Source of the DNA: Chthoniobacter flavus
Lineage (GTDB): Bacteria > Verrucomicrobiota > Verrucomicrobiia > Chthoniobacterales > Terrimicrobiaceae
Reading direction: 5' to 3'
DNA: 48,986 nt
NCBI GenBank assembly: GCA_945860745.1
Contig: CAMASH010000019.1
Span: 1 to 48,986 of the forward strand
Shown here in pieces: positions 7,685 to 18,907 of this stretch; within the stretch, counting starts at the first letter, position 1, and each line of letters begins with the position of its first letter. The notes under the pieces are model-generated. The model ran no database searches. It was not told the DNA's origin and saw only the letters and a list, made by a program, of their open reading frames with translations. A program made the translations under genes and the position numbers.

Positions 7685-9220
7685 ATGAGCAACATCCTGC
7701 AAGAACTCGAAGCAAAAATCGGAGGCATCCAACGCGCCTCCACCACCAGAACCAATGTCGGCACTGTCCGCGAAATCGGTGACGGAGTGGCCAAAATCGA
7801 AGGCCTCAGTGACGCCATGCTGAACGAAATGCTGGAATTCCCCGGCGGCCTTTACGGCCTCGCCCTCAACCTCGAGGAAACCGAGGTCGGCGCCATCATT
7901 CTCGGCGATTACACCACGATTAGCGAAGGCGACGAAGTCAAGACGACCGGTCGTCTGCTTCAGGTCCCCGTCGGCAAGGGCCTGCTCGGCCGTGTGGTGG
8001 ACTCTCTGGGTCAGCCGCTTGACGGCAAGGGTCCGATTAACTCCACCGAATTTTATCCGGTGGAAAAACTCGCTCCCGGCATCATCCGCCGCAAAAGCGT
8101 CACCCAGCCGGTGCAGACCGGTATCATGGCCATTGACGCGATGATTCCGATCGGCCGCGGACAGCGCGAATTGATCATCGGCGACCGCGCCACGGGCAAG
8201 ACCACCATCGCGATTGACACGATTCTCAACCAGGCCAAGGCCAACAAAGCGGGTGAGGAAAGCGGCGATCCGACCTTCCGCCCTCTCTATTGTATCTACG
8301 TCGCGATCGGACAGAAAAATGCAAACGTCGCCCGCGTGATCGGCGTCCTTGAAGCCAACGACGCGCTTCAGTACACCATCATTGTCTCGTCATCCGCCTC
8401 GGACAGTGCCACGAACCAATACATCGCCCCGTTTGCCGGAGCGGCCATTGGCGAGTGGTTCATGGACAACGGCCAGGATGCCCTCATTGTTTTCGACGAT
8501 CTGACTAAGCACGCGGCGGCTTATCGTCAGGTTTCGCTCTTGCTCAAGCGTCCATCCGGACGTGAGGCCTATCCCGGCGATGTGTTCTATCTTCACAGCC
8601 GCCTGCTGGAGCGTTCGGCCCGCGTCGGCGAAAAATACGGCAATGGTTCCCTGACCGCTCTGCCCATCATCGAAACACAGGCCGGCGACGTATCGGCCTA
8701 CATTCCGACGAACGTTATTTCCATCACGGATGGCCAGATTTATCTGGAAACCGATTTGTTCTACCAAGGCATCCGTCCCGCCATCTCGGTCGGTCTGTCC
8801 GTGTCGCGGGTCGGTTCCGCTGCGCAAATCAAAGCCATCAAACAGGTCGCCGGGAAGATCAAGGGTGACTTGGCCCAGTATCGCGAACTCGCCGCTTTTG
8901 CGCAGTTCGGCTCCGACCTTGACGCCCGCACCAAGGCCACCCTCGATCGTGGCGCGCGCATTGTGGAGCTCTTCAAGCAGTCGCAATATCAGCCTCTCCC
9001 GGTGCAACTCCAGACTGCGGTGCTGTGGTCCATGCAAAAAGGCTACCTCGATCCGATTCCGGTCGAACGCGTGAAAGAATTCCAGAACAAATTGCAGGAC
9101 TATCTTCTGACCCGCAAAGAAGCAATTTTGGACAAGATTCTCGCCAAGAAACAAGTGGATGAGGAGATCGAAAAAGAACTCACCGCCGCCTTGGAAGAAT
9201 TCAAAATCACCTTCCGGTAA
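7685..9220 (+). CDS. atpA: F0F1 ATP synthase subunit alpha
   Basis: The 511-residue alpha subunit has the normal length and domain order: beta-barrel crown, nucleotide-binding domain, C-terminal helical domain. The P-loop reads GDRATGKT (166-173), with alanine where most bacterial alpha subunits have glutamine (GDRQTGKT). Alpha subunits bind nucleotide without turnover, so this is probably harmless. The [11 protein letters not shown] and [15 protein letters not shown] segments are intact. The gene starts 12 bases after atpH. Confidence 0.97.
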   Translation: MSNILQELEAKIGGIQRASTTRTNVGTVREIGDGVAKIEGLSDAMLNEMLEFPGGLYGLALNLEETEVGAIILGDYTTISEGDEVKTTGRLLQVPVGKGLLGRVVDSLGQPLDGKGPINSTEFYPVEKLAPGIIRRKSVTQPVQTGIMAIDAMIPIGRGQRELIIGDRATGKTTIAIDTILNQAKANKAGEESGDPTFRPLYCIYVAIGQKNANVARVIGVLEANDALQYTIIVSSSASDSATNQYIAPFAGAAIGEWFMDNGQDALIVFDDLTKHAAAYRQVSLLLKRPSGREAYPGDVFYLHSRLLERSARVGEKYGNGSLTALPIIETQAGDVSAYIPTNVISITDGQIYLETDLFYQGIRPAISVGLSVSRVGSAAQIKAIKQVAGKIKGDLAQYRELAAFAQFGSDLDARTKATLDRGARIVELFKQSQYQPLPVQLQTAVLWSMQKGYLDPIPVERVKEFQNKLQDYLLTRKEAILDKILAKKQVDEEIEKELTAALEEFKITFR

Positions 9221-9236
9221 GTTTATCGTTTAATCC

Positions 9237-10103
9237 ATGGCTAGTCTCCGCGACATCCGCCGGCGCATCAAGTCGGTCAAGAACACCGCCCAGATCACCA
9301 AGGCGATGCAGATGGTCGCCGCCTCGAAAATGCGCAAAGCGCAGGAGGCGGCGCTCGACGGTCGTTCTTATGCGGAACTGCTGAACCGCGTGCTGGTTTC
9401 GCTGCGCGACAGGGTGGATTCCAGCCTGCATCCGCTCTTGGAAAAGCGCGAGGTGAAGGGTGAACTCGTGATTCTCCTGAGCACGGACAAGGGGCTGTGC
9501 GGTGGTTTAAATACGAACCTTTTCCGCGAGGCTTTGAATTTTGACGTTGCGACGACGCAGTTCATTTCCGTCGGACGGAAAGGCACGCAATTTCTCGCCC
9601 GCACCAAGCGCAATATGATCGCCGATTTTGCGCTCAAGGACCATCCGAGCTTCCTTGAAACCAAGGCCATCTCGAAATTTGCCATCGAGAAATTTCTCGC
9701 GCGCGCGGTGGACAAAGTGACCGTGCTCTATCCGCGTTTCGTCAACACCCTCACCCAAAAGCCAACCGCCCTGTCCCTGCTGCCCATCACCAGCCTGGAA
9801 GAAGCCGGTCTGGTCGGTAAAGAACTGACGCTGCCCGAACCGGAGGGAGGCATTCTTTTTGAACCTAGTGCCGAAAGCATCCTCGACGCGATCGTTCCCT
9901 ATTACGTTCATTACGCGCTTTACCAGATGGTTTTGGCCACCCGCGCCTCGGAACACAGCGCCCGCATGGTGGCGATGAAAAGCGCCACCGACAATGCCAA
10001 GCAGCTCGTCAAGGATCTCACTCTCGAATACAACAAGGCCCGTCAGGCGGCCATCACCACGGAACTTCTCGAAATCTCCACTGCGCAATTCGCGCTCGGG
10101 TAA
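9237..10103 (+). CDS. atpG: F0F1 ATP synthase subunit gamma
   Basis: A 288-residue central-stalk subunit. The N-terminal coiled coil begins MASLRDIRRRIKSVKNTAQITKAM, LSTDKGLCGGLNTNLFRE marks the globular part, and the C-terminal helix includes ARMVAMKSATDNAKQLV, the most conserved segment of the family. Length and order are standard. It lies 16 bases after atpA; the 101-base gap after it holds a palindromic intergenic element. Confidence 0.97.
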   Translation: MASLRDIRRRIKSVKNTAQITKAMQMVAASKMRKAQEAALDGRSYAELLNRVLVSLRDRVDSSLHPLLEKREVKGELVILLSTDKGLCGGLNTNLFREALNFDVATTQFISVGRKGTQFLARTKRNMIADFALKDHPSFLETKAISKFAIEKFLARAVDKVTVLYPRFVNTLTQKPTALSLLPITSLEEAGLVGKELTLPEPEGGILFEPSAESILDAIVPYYVHYALYQMVLATRASEHSARMVAMKSATDNAKQLVKDLTLEYNKARQAAITTELLEISTAQFALG

Positions 10104-10108
10104 GAAGA

Positions 10109-10184
10109 AACCACGAACTTTCACTTATAAACACTGATTTACGGGAAATTTCTTCTTAGTGGATTTTCGTGAAAATTAGTGGTT
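10109..10184. repeat. Long imperfect palindrome between atpG and atpD
   Basis: The arms 10109-10124 (AACCACGAACTTTCAC) and 10169-10184 (GTGAAAATTAGTGGTT) pair at 14 of 16 positions. Inside, AAGAAGAAA and TTTCTTCTT also match as an inverted pair that partly overlaps the left arm. The AT-rich CACGAA/TTCGTG/AGTGG texture is of the kind common in intergenic space of environmental bacteria. It lies inside an otherwise compact operon and may affect atpD expression or mRNA processing. Confidence 0.5.
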
Positions 10185-10186
10185 AA

Positions 10187-11617
<1,431 letters not shown>

Positions 11618-11672
11618 GGAATTTTCAATTTTCGAGAGGCGTGCGTAAAATCCGCTTTTCGCGAAGTCCATC

Positions 11673-11698
11673 ACTCAAAAATCGAAACTCAAAAATCG
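11673..11698 (+). repeat. Tandem ACTCAAAAATCG repeat before atpC
   Basis: Two 12-base copies of ACTCAAAAATCG (11673-11684 and 11687-11698) separated by two bases, ending 8 bases before the atpC start. The texture matches the repeat at 3401-3500. No known role. Confidence 0.5.
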
Positions 11699-11706
11699 CA
11701 AACACC

Positions 11707-12117
11707 ATGGCAACTCTCCGACTCGAAATTGTCACTCCCGAGGCCAAGACCTATTCCGACGATGTGGATTCCGTGGTGATTCCCGGCGTGGATGGCGAAC
11801 TGGGTATTCTTCCGCTGCACGTCGCTTTGATGACGCAATTGCTGCCGGGAGAATTGCGCATCACGAAAGACGGTCAGGAAACCCGCCTGGCCGTGGGTGA
11901 GGGTTTTGTGGAAGTCACCGGGAAAACGGTCTCTGTCCTCACCGATATGGCCGTGCCCGAAAGTGATATTGACGAGTCAGCCACAGAGGAAGCCATCCGC
12001 CGGGCCGAGTCCGCCATGAAGGAGGAGCATTTGGATGAAGAAGGCCTCGCCAATGTGCAGGCCTCTTTGCTCAAGTCCCTCGCCCAGCTCCGCGTCAAAC
12101 GCCGCCGGGTGATCTGA
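11707..12117 (+). CDS. atpC: F0F1 ATP synthase subunit epsilon
   Basis: The ATG at 11707 gives 136 residues beginning MATLRLEIVTPEAKTYSDDV, the usual beta-sandwich start, with GVDGELGILPLH as the conserved turn and a C-terminal two-helix region (EEAIRRAESAMKEEHL, then SLLKSLAQLRVKRRR) that can regulate ATPase activity. The 22 codons before this ATG in the same frame are repeat-derived and not part of the family, so the shorter start is preferred. It is the last gene of the atp operon. Confidence 0.95.
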   Translation: MATLRLEIVTPEAKTYSDDVDSVVIPGVDGELGILPLHVALMTQLLPGELRITKDGQETRLAVGEGFVEVTGKTVSVLTDMAVPESDIDESATEEAIRRAESAMKEEHLDEEGLANVQASLLKSLAQLRVKRRRVI

Positions 12118-12411
12118 CGCGCGGGTTCGTGCCGGCGTTGCAGTCCACGCTGAATTTGGTTTCGCGTTGTGTCGGAAGGGAAAGGCTTTGCATGCTTCGC
12201 TCTGGCTGCGGCAGCCTGACGCGAAGACTCGGCTGTCATTTTCCACGTGGCTTTGCAGGAAATTTGGACAAAGGCAAATAGTCGGCCACGACGAAGCGTT
12301 GCCCTCCACGTGTTTGTGGCAGAGCGCCCTGTTTTCTCAAGCAGCGGGAAGCCGCTTCTCCTTTGGCGGATTGTGTGTTAATCTCACCGATTCACCGCAT
12401 GACGGTTTTCG
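12118..12411. other. Gene-free interval between atpC and uvrA
   Basis: These 294 bases hold no convincing gene. A 14-base string GGGAAAGGCTTTGC (12178-12191) recurs exactly at 19890-19903, and TGACGCG-AGAC-CGG strings occur near both, so a dispersed repeat is likely. No palindrome of the TGTTC-N4-GAACA type, described as the LexA site of Verrucomicrobiota, is visible in front of uvrA. Confidence 0.4.
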
Positions 12412-15294
12412 ATGAATAACCACTCAGTCATCCGCATCAAAGGAGCGCGGCAGCACAATCTGCAGAATCTTGATGTCGAGATTCCCCGCAACAAGCTGGT
12501 GGTGGTCACCGGCCTGAGCGGATCGGGTAAATCGTCCCTCGCTTTTGATACGCTGTATGCCGAGGGACAGCGCAAATACGTCGAGAGCCTTTCGGCCTAT
12601 GCGCGGCAGTTTCTCGATCAGATGCAGAAGCCGGATGTGGATTACATCGAGGGCCTGTCCCCGGCCATCGCCATCGAGCAGAGGACGTCCGGGGCCAATC
12701 CGCGTTCGACCATCGCGACCACCACGGAAATCTATGATTACCTGAGGCTGTTTTTCGCCGCCGTAGGCCGGCCGCACGATCCGGTGACGGGCGAACCGGT
12801 TGTCCGTCAGACGCCGCAGCAGATTGCCGACATTGTTTTGTCCTGGCCCGAGGGTTCCAAGTTGATGGTGCTGGCGCCGCTCGTGGTCCATCAGATCGGG
12901 GAATTCCGCGACGTGATTGAGAAGGCCAAGCGGGAGGGCTTTGTCCGGCTGCGGATCGACGGCAAGGTGATCGAGCTGGGACCGGAAGCCCCGAAGCTCG
13001 CCAAGTCCAGCCGACATACGATTGAGGCGGTGGTGGACCGGTTGGTCGTGCGCGAGGGGATCGGGCAGAGGCTGGCGGATTCGATTGAAACCGCGCTGAG
13101 ATGGGGAGTCGGAAAAGTTGCGGTCAGTCGTTTGGAACCCGACACGAAAGAATGGCAGGAGCAAAAGTTTTCCACCGACTACGCCAACCCCGTGACCGGT
13201 TTCAGCATGCCGAAACTCACCCCCAAGCATTTTTCCTTCAACAGTCATCATGGGGCCTGTCCGGCCTGTCATGGCATCGGCACGGAGTCGTTCTTCGATC
13301 CGGAACTGATGGTCGACGGAGCCAAGACCCTGGCGCAGGGCGCGATCAAACCGTGGCGGGTCGGTCAGAAGCGCATGCGGCAGTATTACGCGTGGATTCT
13401 GGAAGGCCTCCGCGCGGACACCCCGGTGAAGGCCGATGTTCCCTTTAACCAACTGCCGGAGAATTTCCGGGCGTTGCTGTTTTTCGGCACGGGGGATCGC
13501 GCCGTAACCATGCAGGTCTCGGCGGAGAAGAAGATGGCCCGGCCCTTTGAGGGATTGATCGCGCAGATGCAGCGGCTCTATGAAACGAGCGAGAGCGAGT
13601 TCACCAAGAAGCGCCTGCGGGGATTTCAGGGACGCCGGTTGTGCGCGGTTTGCGGGGGGGCGCGGCTGCGTCCGGAGATTCTGGCGGTCACCGTTTCCGA
13701 CATCCACGGACGCGCCTACAACATCAATCAATTCTGCGAACTCTCGATTGTCGACGCGGAGGGTCTGACGCGTTCCTTCGCCCTCGGGGACTCCGAGAAG
13801 GAAATCGTTCATGACGTGGTGCGCGAGATCAGCCAGAGGCTGCGATTTCTTAACGAGGTCGGTCTGGACTATCTGCAACTCAGCCGCGAAAGCGGGACGC
13901 TGAGCGGCGGGGAGGCCCAGCGCATCCGGCTGGCCACCCAGATTGGATCGGGCCTCGCGGGCGTGCTCTATGTGCTCGACGAACCCAGCATCGGATTGCA
14001 CCAACGCGATAACGACCGCCTGATCGGGACGTTGCGCTCGCTGCGCGATTTGGGCAACTCGGTCATCGTGGTCGAGCACGACGAAGACACCATCCGGGCG
14101 GCCGATCACATTCTGGATTTGGGACCGGGAGCCGGGCCGCGGGGTGGCAGGATCGTGGCCCAGGGAACGTTGGAGGAGATTCTGCAGAGTGAGGATTCGC
14201 TGACTGCGCAATACCTGAAAAAGACGCTGAAAATTTCCGTGCCGCGCCATCGGGTTCCGCCGCGGCAATCCCACAGGCTGGCGGGCGAGATCGGCGACGG
14301 CTGGCTGACGGTGTTCGGGGCCCGGGAGAACAATCTGAAAAACGTGACCGCAGCTTTTCCCGTCGGATGTCTGACCTGTGTGACCGGCGTTTCGGGCAGC
14401 GGAAAATCCACGCTGGTGAATGACATCCTGCACGCGGCCCTGGCGCGCGACTTGAACCGGGCCAAGGATCGTCCCGGCGCGCACGACCGGATTGTCGGGA
14501 TCGAGCAATTCGACAAGATCATCGTGATTGATCAATCGCCGGTGGGTCGCACGCCGCGGTCAAATCCCGCGACCTATTCCGGCGCGCTGGGTCCGATCCG
14601 CGATTTGTTCAGCGAGTTACCCGGGGCGCGGGTCAGGGGATATGATGCCAGCCGGTTCTCCTTCAATGCCAAGGGCGGCCGCTGTGAACATTGCCAGGGC
14701 GACGGCTTCATCAAGATCGAGATGCATTTTCTGGCCGACGTTTACGTGGAGTGCGAAGTCTGCCGGGGCAAACGCTACAACCGCGAAACGCTGGAAATCA
14801 CGTACAAGGGCAAGAACATTGCCGACGTGCTCGAGCTGACCGTGGATGACGCGGCGCGGTTTTTCCGCAACATCCCGTCCCTCTCCTCGAAGCTGGAAAC
14901 CTTGCAGGATGTGGGGCTGGGGTATCTGCGGCTGGGTCAATCGGCCACCACGCTTTCCGGCGGCGAGGCCCAGCGGCTCAAGCTCGCGTCGGAACTCGCG
15001 AAGCGGGCCACCGGCCGCACCATCTATCTTCTCGACGAGCCCACGACCGGACTTCACTTTGCCGACATTCACAAACTGCTGGAAGTGCTGATCAAATTGC
15101 GCGACGCCCACAACACCCTGATTGTCATTGAGCACAATCTCGAGGTCATCAAATGCGCGGACTGGATTCTGGATCTCGGGCCGGCCGGCGGGGTGGGTGG
15201 GGGAGAGATCGTGGCGCAGGGTCCGCCGGAGCTTATCGCAGCGGAGCCCCGGAGTTTCACCGGGCAATTTCTGGCCAGGGTGCTGCCGGTATGA
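12412..15294 (+). CDS. uvrA: Excinuclease ABC subunit UvrA
   Basis: The 960-residue damage-recognition ATPase of nucleotide excision repair. Two ABC ATPase modules are present: the first P-loop GLSGSGKS at 34-41 with a later [12 protein letters not shown] signature, the second P-loop GVSGSGKST with [12 protein letters not shown]. Zinc sites show as CPACHGIG and [12 protein letters not shown] in the first half and CEHCQGDGF with [10 protein letters not shown] in the second. It dimerises and loads UvrB at lesions. The length is normal. The stop overlaps the start of a secreted TPR protein by 4 bases (ATGA), so the two are translationally coupled even though no common function is known. Confidence 0.98.
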   Translation: MNNHSVIRIKGARQHNLQNLDVEIPRNKLVVVTGLSGSGKSSLAFDTLYAEGQRKYVESLSAYARQFLDQMQKPDVDYIEGLSPAIAIEQRTSGANPRSTIATTTEIYDYLRLFFAAVGRPHDPVTGEPVVRQTPQQIADIVLSWPEGSKLMVLAPLVVHQIGEFRDVIEKAKREGFVRLRIDGKVIELGPEAPKLAKSSRHTIEAVVDRLVVREGIGQRLADSIETALRWGVGKVAVSRLEPDTKEWQEQKFSTDYANPVTGFSMPKLTPKHFSFNSHHGACPACHGIGTESFFDPELMVDGAKTLAQGAIKPWRVGQKRMRQYYAWILEGLRADTPVKADVPFNQLPENFRALLFFGTGDRAVTMQVSAEKKMARPFEGLIAQMQRLYETSESEFTKKRLRGFQGRRLCAVCGGARLRPEILAVTVSDIHGRAYNINQFCELSIVDAEGLTRSFALGDSEKEIVHDVVREISQRLRFLNEVGLDYLQLSRESGTLSGGEAQRIRLATQIGSGLAGVLYVLDEPSIGLHQRDNDRLIGTLRSLRDLGNSVIVVEHDEDTIRAADHILDLGPGAGPRGGRIVAQGTLEEILQSEDSLTAQYLKKTLKISVPRHRVPPRQSHRLAGEIGDGWLTVFGARENNLKNVTAAFPVGCLTCVTGVSGSGKSTLVNDILHAALARDLNRAKDRPGAHDRIVGIEQFDKIIVIDQSPVGRTPRSNPATYSGALGPIRDLFSELPGARVRGYDASRFSFNAKGGRCEHCQGDGFIKIEMHFLADVYVECEVCRGKRYNRETLEITYKGKNIADVLELTVDDAARFFRNIPSLSSKLETLQDVGLGYLRLGQSATTLSGGEAQRLKLASELAKRATGRTIYLLDEPTTGLHFADIHKLLEVLIKLRDAHNTLIVIEHNLEVIKCADWILDLGPAGGVGGGEIVAQGPPELIAAEPRSFTGQFLARVLPV

Positions 15295-17666
15295 GAACGG
15301 GCGTTTTCCTTTTTCTCGCATCGGCCTTTGCCGCGACGGTTTTCGCTGACAAGGCCTTGCTCGTGGAGGCCCGGCAGGCCCTTGATGACGGCCTGCCGCA
15401 GGTGGCAATCTACAAACTCCGGCAAAGCGGACAATCCTTCAGCAAAGGGGATGCGGTGATGGCCGATCTGTTGCTGGGCCGGGCCTTGATCGCCGCGGGG
15501 CGATACGCGGAAAGCGTAGCCATTTTGGAAAAGATTCCGGCCCCGAACGCGCAGGCGGATTTCTGGCTGGCGGAGGCTTATGCGGCCCTGGGCGAGTCCG
15601 AAAAGGCCCTGCAGCTTTATCACCAGTTGGTCGGGGATCCGCAACTCGACATCGAGGCCGTGATTGGCGAGGCCCGCATGTATAATGCCATGCAGCAGGC
15701 GCCAAGGGCCGCGGCCATCTTGAAGGCTTTTCTGGAGAAGAAGACCGTTTCCAATCGCGTCGCGCTGGAACTGGCGGGCATTCAAGTCAACACCGGGGAC
15801 GCGGCCGGAGTTTTGCAGTCCCTCGCCACCCTGCGGAATGCGTCACCGGAACAGCGCCAGCTCGCGGAGTATCTGGGCGCGCGGGCGCAGATAATCTCCG
15901 GGGACTTTCCGGCCGCGGCGTCCCGCCTCAAAGGGATTCAAGATCCTCCGGCCGATCTGGCCGCCGGTGTGGCCGTTTCGCTGGCGGAGTGCAGTTTGAA
16001 CCTTGAGGACACGAGTGACGCCGAGAAGATTCTTGAGCAGTTCGTCGAGGAGAATTCCCGGCTGCCCGGACTGGCGGCTGTTTTTACCGCGTTGGACCGT
16101 GTTTACGCCGCGGACAGCGCCGCCTCCGGCAGCGAGTTGAGGAATTGGTCGAACGATTCCAAGAATCCGGTTCGGGCCGCCCTGGCGAAGTTTTATCAGG
16201 CTCGCAACGAAGGCCGCTCCGGTCTCAAAGAGAAAAGCCGGCAGCTCTACAACGAATTTCTGGCCCAATATCCCGGCCATACCCTGGCCAATGAGGCACT
16301 GGGGGAGCTGGCGGCCTCGCATCTGTCAGCGGGGGAAGCCGCCCAGGCTCTGGCCGTCGCGCTGAAGGGAGGGGGCCCTCAACTCGATTTTCTGCAAGGT
16401 CAGGCTCTCTCCAGGATGGGGAGATATAAGGAGGCGGCGGGTGAATTTCTCCAGGCGGCCGAGCGGCCGGAAATTCGAATCGAAGCGCTGACCAATTCCG
16501 CCATCTGCGGTCTCATCGCCGACATCCCGGACGGCGAAAATGCCGCCATCAAAAAACTCCGCGGCCGCGATGATTCCGAAGCCATTCTGGAAAGAATCCA
16601 TTTCCTGGAAGCGCTGCACCGGGCTTCCCAACGCGAGCCCGGCGCCGGCGCCCTCCTCCGGGAGATTGCCGAAGGCCCATCATCCTTCTCGGGCCAGGCC
16701 AGGCTGGCTCTGGCGGAATGGGACTACTTGCAACTCGACCTGGCCGGGGCGCGGACCGGGCTGCGGAAAATCTCCTCGGGCGATCCCGCGCAGAAGGAAC
16801 GGGAGGAATACCTCGCTGTTTTTCTCGCGGATACCGGGGATCAGGAATCGGAATCCCGCGTCGGCGCCCTGGCGGGGGATTTCCTCAAGAATCACCCCGA
16901 ATCCCCCTTCGAGCCCGAAGTGCGCCTGAAGTTGGGCGAAACGCTTTATCGGCGCGGGGATTTTCTCGGTGCGCGCGCCCAATTTGTGCTGGTGGCGGAG
17001 AATTTTCCCGATTCCCCGCTGGCGGAGAAAGCGGCCTTTCTTTCCGGCCAATCCCTGGCCCGCTCGATGAACCGGGAGGACATGGAAAGGGCGTTGGAGA
17101 TTTTCGACGAAGTGGCCAAGTCCGGAGGTCCGCTGGCTCAGCGGGCCCGGCTTTCCCAGGCCATGCTGCTTTATGCCCTTAAACGGCCCAAGGATGCGCT
17201 CGGCGTTTTTGACAGCATTCTGGCCGGCAAACCCGAGGCCGAACTCCGCGCCCTGACCCTGGCCGAAAAAGGCGACACGCTTTTCGCCCTCGGTGGGCAG
17301 GATCCGGCCAGTTATCGCCTGGCGATTGCGGCTTGGAAGGAAATTGCCTCCGACCCCGCCGCGGCGAAAAACTGGCGCTATCAGGCCTTGGCCAAAATGG
17401 GTGCGGCCAACGAAAAGCTTGGAGCCAATGACGCCGCGCTGGATTGTTACTACAGCGTTTTTTCCCGCGATCAAAAAGGCGAACCCGAATATTTCTGGTT
17501 CTACAAGGCCGGCTTCGACGCCGGCCGGCTCCTCGAATCCCAGAAACTCTGGAAGGAAGCCATTGCCGTTTACGACAAAATCGCCTCCATCGACGGCCCG
17601 CGCGCCGAGGAAGCCCGCGAGCGCGTCAACAAACTGCGATTGGAAAACTTCATCTGGGAAAATTAG
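15291..17666 (+). CDS. Secreted TPR-repeat protein
   Basis: The ATG at 15291 overlaps the uvrA stop and gives 791 residues. It begins with a clear signal peptide, [19 protein letters not shown], with a likely cut before DKALL. The rest is made of tetratricopeptide-like helical pairs: ALIAAGRYAESVAIL, ALGESEKALQLYHQLVG, QALSRMGRYKEAAGEFLQA, and toward the end KPKDA-like units (LKRPKDALGVFDSI, LWKEAIAVYDKIAS). The spacing and L-x-x-GxYxxA pattern recall YbgF/BamD-type periplasmic scaffolds, but no catalytic domain is seen. A role in envelope protein assembly is a guess; function unknown. Confidence 0.85.
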   Translation: MRTGVFLFLASAFAATVFADKALLVEARQALDDGLPQVAIYKLRQSGQSFSKGDAVMADLLLGRALIAAGRYAESVAILEKIPAPNAQADFWLAEAYAALGESEKALQLYHQLVGDPQLDIEAVIGEARMYNAMQQAPRAAAILKAFLEKKTVSNRVALELAGIQVNTGDAAGVLQSLATLRNASPEQRQLAEYLGARAQIISGDFPAAASRLKGIQDPPADLAAGVAVSLAECSLNLEDTSDAEKILEQFVEENSRLPGLAAVFTALDRVYAADSAASGSELRNWSNDSKNPVRAALAKFYQARNEGRSGLKEKSRQLYNEFLAQYPGHTLANEALGELAASHLSAGEAAQALAVALKGGGPQLDFLQGQALSRMGRYKEAAGEFLQAAERPEIRIEALTNSAICGLIADIPDGENAAIKKLRGRDDSEAILERIHFLEALHRASQREPGAGALLREIAEGPSSFSGQARLALAEWDYLQLDLAGARTGLRKISSGDPAQKEREEYLAVFLADTGDQESESRVGALAGDFLKNHPESPFEPEVRLKLGETLYRRGDFLGARAQFVLVAENFPDSPLAEKAAFLSGQSLARSMNREDMERALEIFDEVAKSGGPLAQRARLSQAMLLYALKRPKDALGVFDSILAGKPEAELRALTLAEKGDTLFALGGQDPASYRLAIAAWKEIASDPAAAKNWRYQALAKMGAANEKLGANDAALDCYYSVFSRDQKGEPEYFWFYKAGFDAGRLLESQKLWKEAIAVYDKIASIDGPRAEEARERVNKLRLENFIWEN

Positions 17667-17699
17667 CCCTTCGTCATTAATTATTCGTCACGGATCCCC

Positions 17700-18770
17700 A
17701 TGCACATCAAACTCTTCATCCCCGGCCCGATCGAGGTCTCCGAGAAAACCTACCGCGCCATGGGCGAGCCCATGATCGGCCACCGCAGCGGCGATTTCAA
17801 AGCCCTCTACGCCTCAATCCAGCCGCGGCTCCAGACCCTCTTCGGCACCACCAGGCCGGTTTTTCTCAGCACCTCGTCCGCCTGGGGCGTGATGGAAGGA
17901 TCCATCCGCAACCTCGTCGGAAAGAAAGTCCTCAACTGCATGTGCGGCGCGTTCTCCGACAAATGGCTCGACGTGAGCAAACGCTGCGGCGTCGCCGCCG
18001 AGGGCCTGCAGGTCGAATGGGGCCAGCCCATTCTGCCCGGGCAAATCGAGAAGGCTCTGGCGCAAGGCGGTTTCGATGCTCTGACACTTATCCACAATGA
18101 AACCTCTTGCGGGGTGCGCAATCCGCTGCCGGAAATCGCCGCGGTGATGAAAAAATTCCCGGAAGTGATGTTTGTGGTGGACACCGTTTCCTCCTTCTCC
18201 ACCGAACCCATCCCGATGGACGATCTGGGCATTGACGTGCTCCTCACCGGCAGCCAGAAAGCCCTCGCGCTGCCGCCCGGACTTGCCGTCTTCGCCGTTT
18301 CCGAACGTGCTCTGGACCGGGCCAGGACCATCGAGGGTCGCGGCTACTACTTCGACTTCGTCGAGTTCGCCAAGAATCAGGCCGAGGACATGACCCCCAG
18401 CACCCCCGTCATCCCGCTCATCTACGCCCTGCGCTCCAAACTCGATGACATCTTCGCCGAGGGCGTTGAAGTCCGTCACGCCCGTCACGCGAAGCTCAAC
18501 GCCATCGTGCACGATTGGGCCCGTGCACGGGGCTTCGAATTCTTTGCCCCCGAAGGCTACAGCTCGCTTTCCCTCACTTGCGTGAAAAACAACCGCGAGG
18601 TGGACGTCGCCGCCTGGATTAAACGCCTCCGCGAGAAACATCACATGGTCATCGACGGCGGTTACGGCAAGCTCAAGGGCCAGACCTTCCGCATTTCCAA
18701 TATGGGCGACGAGACGGAGGAAACTGTGGGCCTTCTGCTCGGTGCCCTGGACGACACGCTCGAAGGTTAG
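17700..18770 (+). CDS. Class V (alanine-glyoxylate type) aminotransferase, possibly phosphoserine aminotransferase
   Basis: A 356-residue PLP enzyme of fold type I. The start MHIKLFIPGPIEVSEKTY matches the class V family that includes alanine-glyoxylate and serine-pyruvate aminotransferases. HNETSCGVRNPL (132-143) is the substrate/PLP contact loop, VVDTVSSFS carries the PLP-pairing aspartate D161, and the Schiff-base lysine is K187 in GSQKALALPPG. In organisms without classical SerC, members of this family act as phosphoserine aminotransferase; serA in this window makes that reasonable but it is not proven. The gene lies 33 bases after the TPR gene, and a REP-like pair follows its stop. Confidence 0.85.
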   Translation: MHIKLFIPGPIEVSEKTYRAMGEPMIGHRSGDFKALYASIQPRLQTLFGTTRPVFLSTSSAWGVMEGSIRNLVGKKVLNCMCGAFSDKWLDVSKRCGVAAEGLQVEWGQPILPGQIEKALAQGGFDALTLIHNETSCGVRNPLPEIAAVMKKFPEVMFVVDTVSSFSTEPIPMDDLGIDVLLTGSQKALALPPGLAVFAVSERALDRARTIEGRGYYFDFVEFAKNQAEDMTPSTPVIPLIYALRSKLDDIFAEGVEVRHARHAKLNAIVHDWARARGFEFFAPEGYSSLSLTCVKNNREVDVAAWIKRLREKHHMVIDGGYGKLKGQTFRISNMGDETEETVGLLLGALDDTLEG

Positions 18771-18777
18771 GTGAGGT

Positions 18778-18907
18778 GTAGCCGCGCTCGTGAGAGCGTG
18801 GCCCGACATGCCGCCGTTTATCCCGATTGCATCGGGATCTGCGAGCGAGGCTTCGCCATGAGAAGGTGTCCTGCCTCAGCAGGACTGGCAGGCACGACGG
18901 CAGCTAC
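18778..18907. repeat. REP-like inverted pair between convergent genes
   Basis: The left element (18778-18801) reads GTAGCCG, stem CGCTC, loop GTGA, stem GAGCG, TGG. The right boundary is an inverted element ending GCAGCTAC (18900-18907), whose CTA is the complement of the protease TAG stop. Between them are two more hairpins: ATCCCGA/TCGGGAT (18820-18838) and GTCCTGC/GCAGGAC (18868-18885). The block separates the convergent aminotransferase and protease genes and may also end both transcripts. Related copies lie at 36513, 37067 and 47021. Confidence 0.65.

Noticed and set aside
12118-12411. A LexA/SOS operator in front of uvrA
   Set aside because: No TGTTC-N4-GAACA palindrome or close variant is visible.
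12424-14535. A 703-codon minus-strand open frame opposite uvrA
   Set aside because: It mirrors uvrA codons, has no recognisable motif and reflects strong third-position GC bias.
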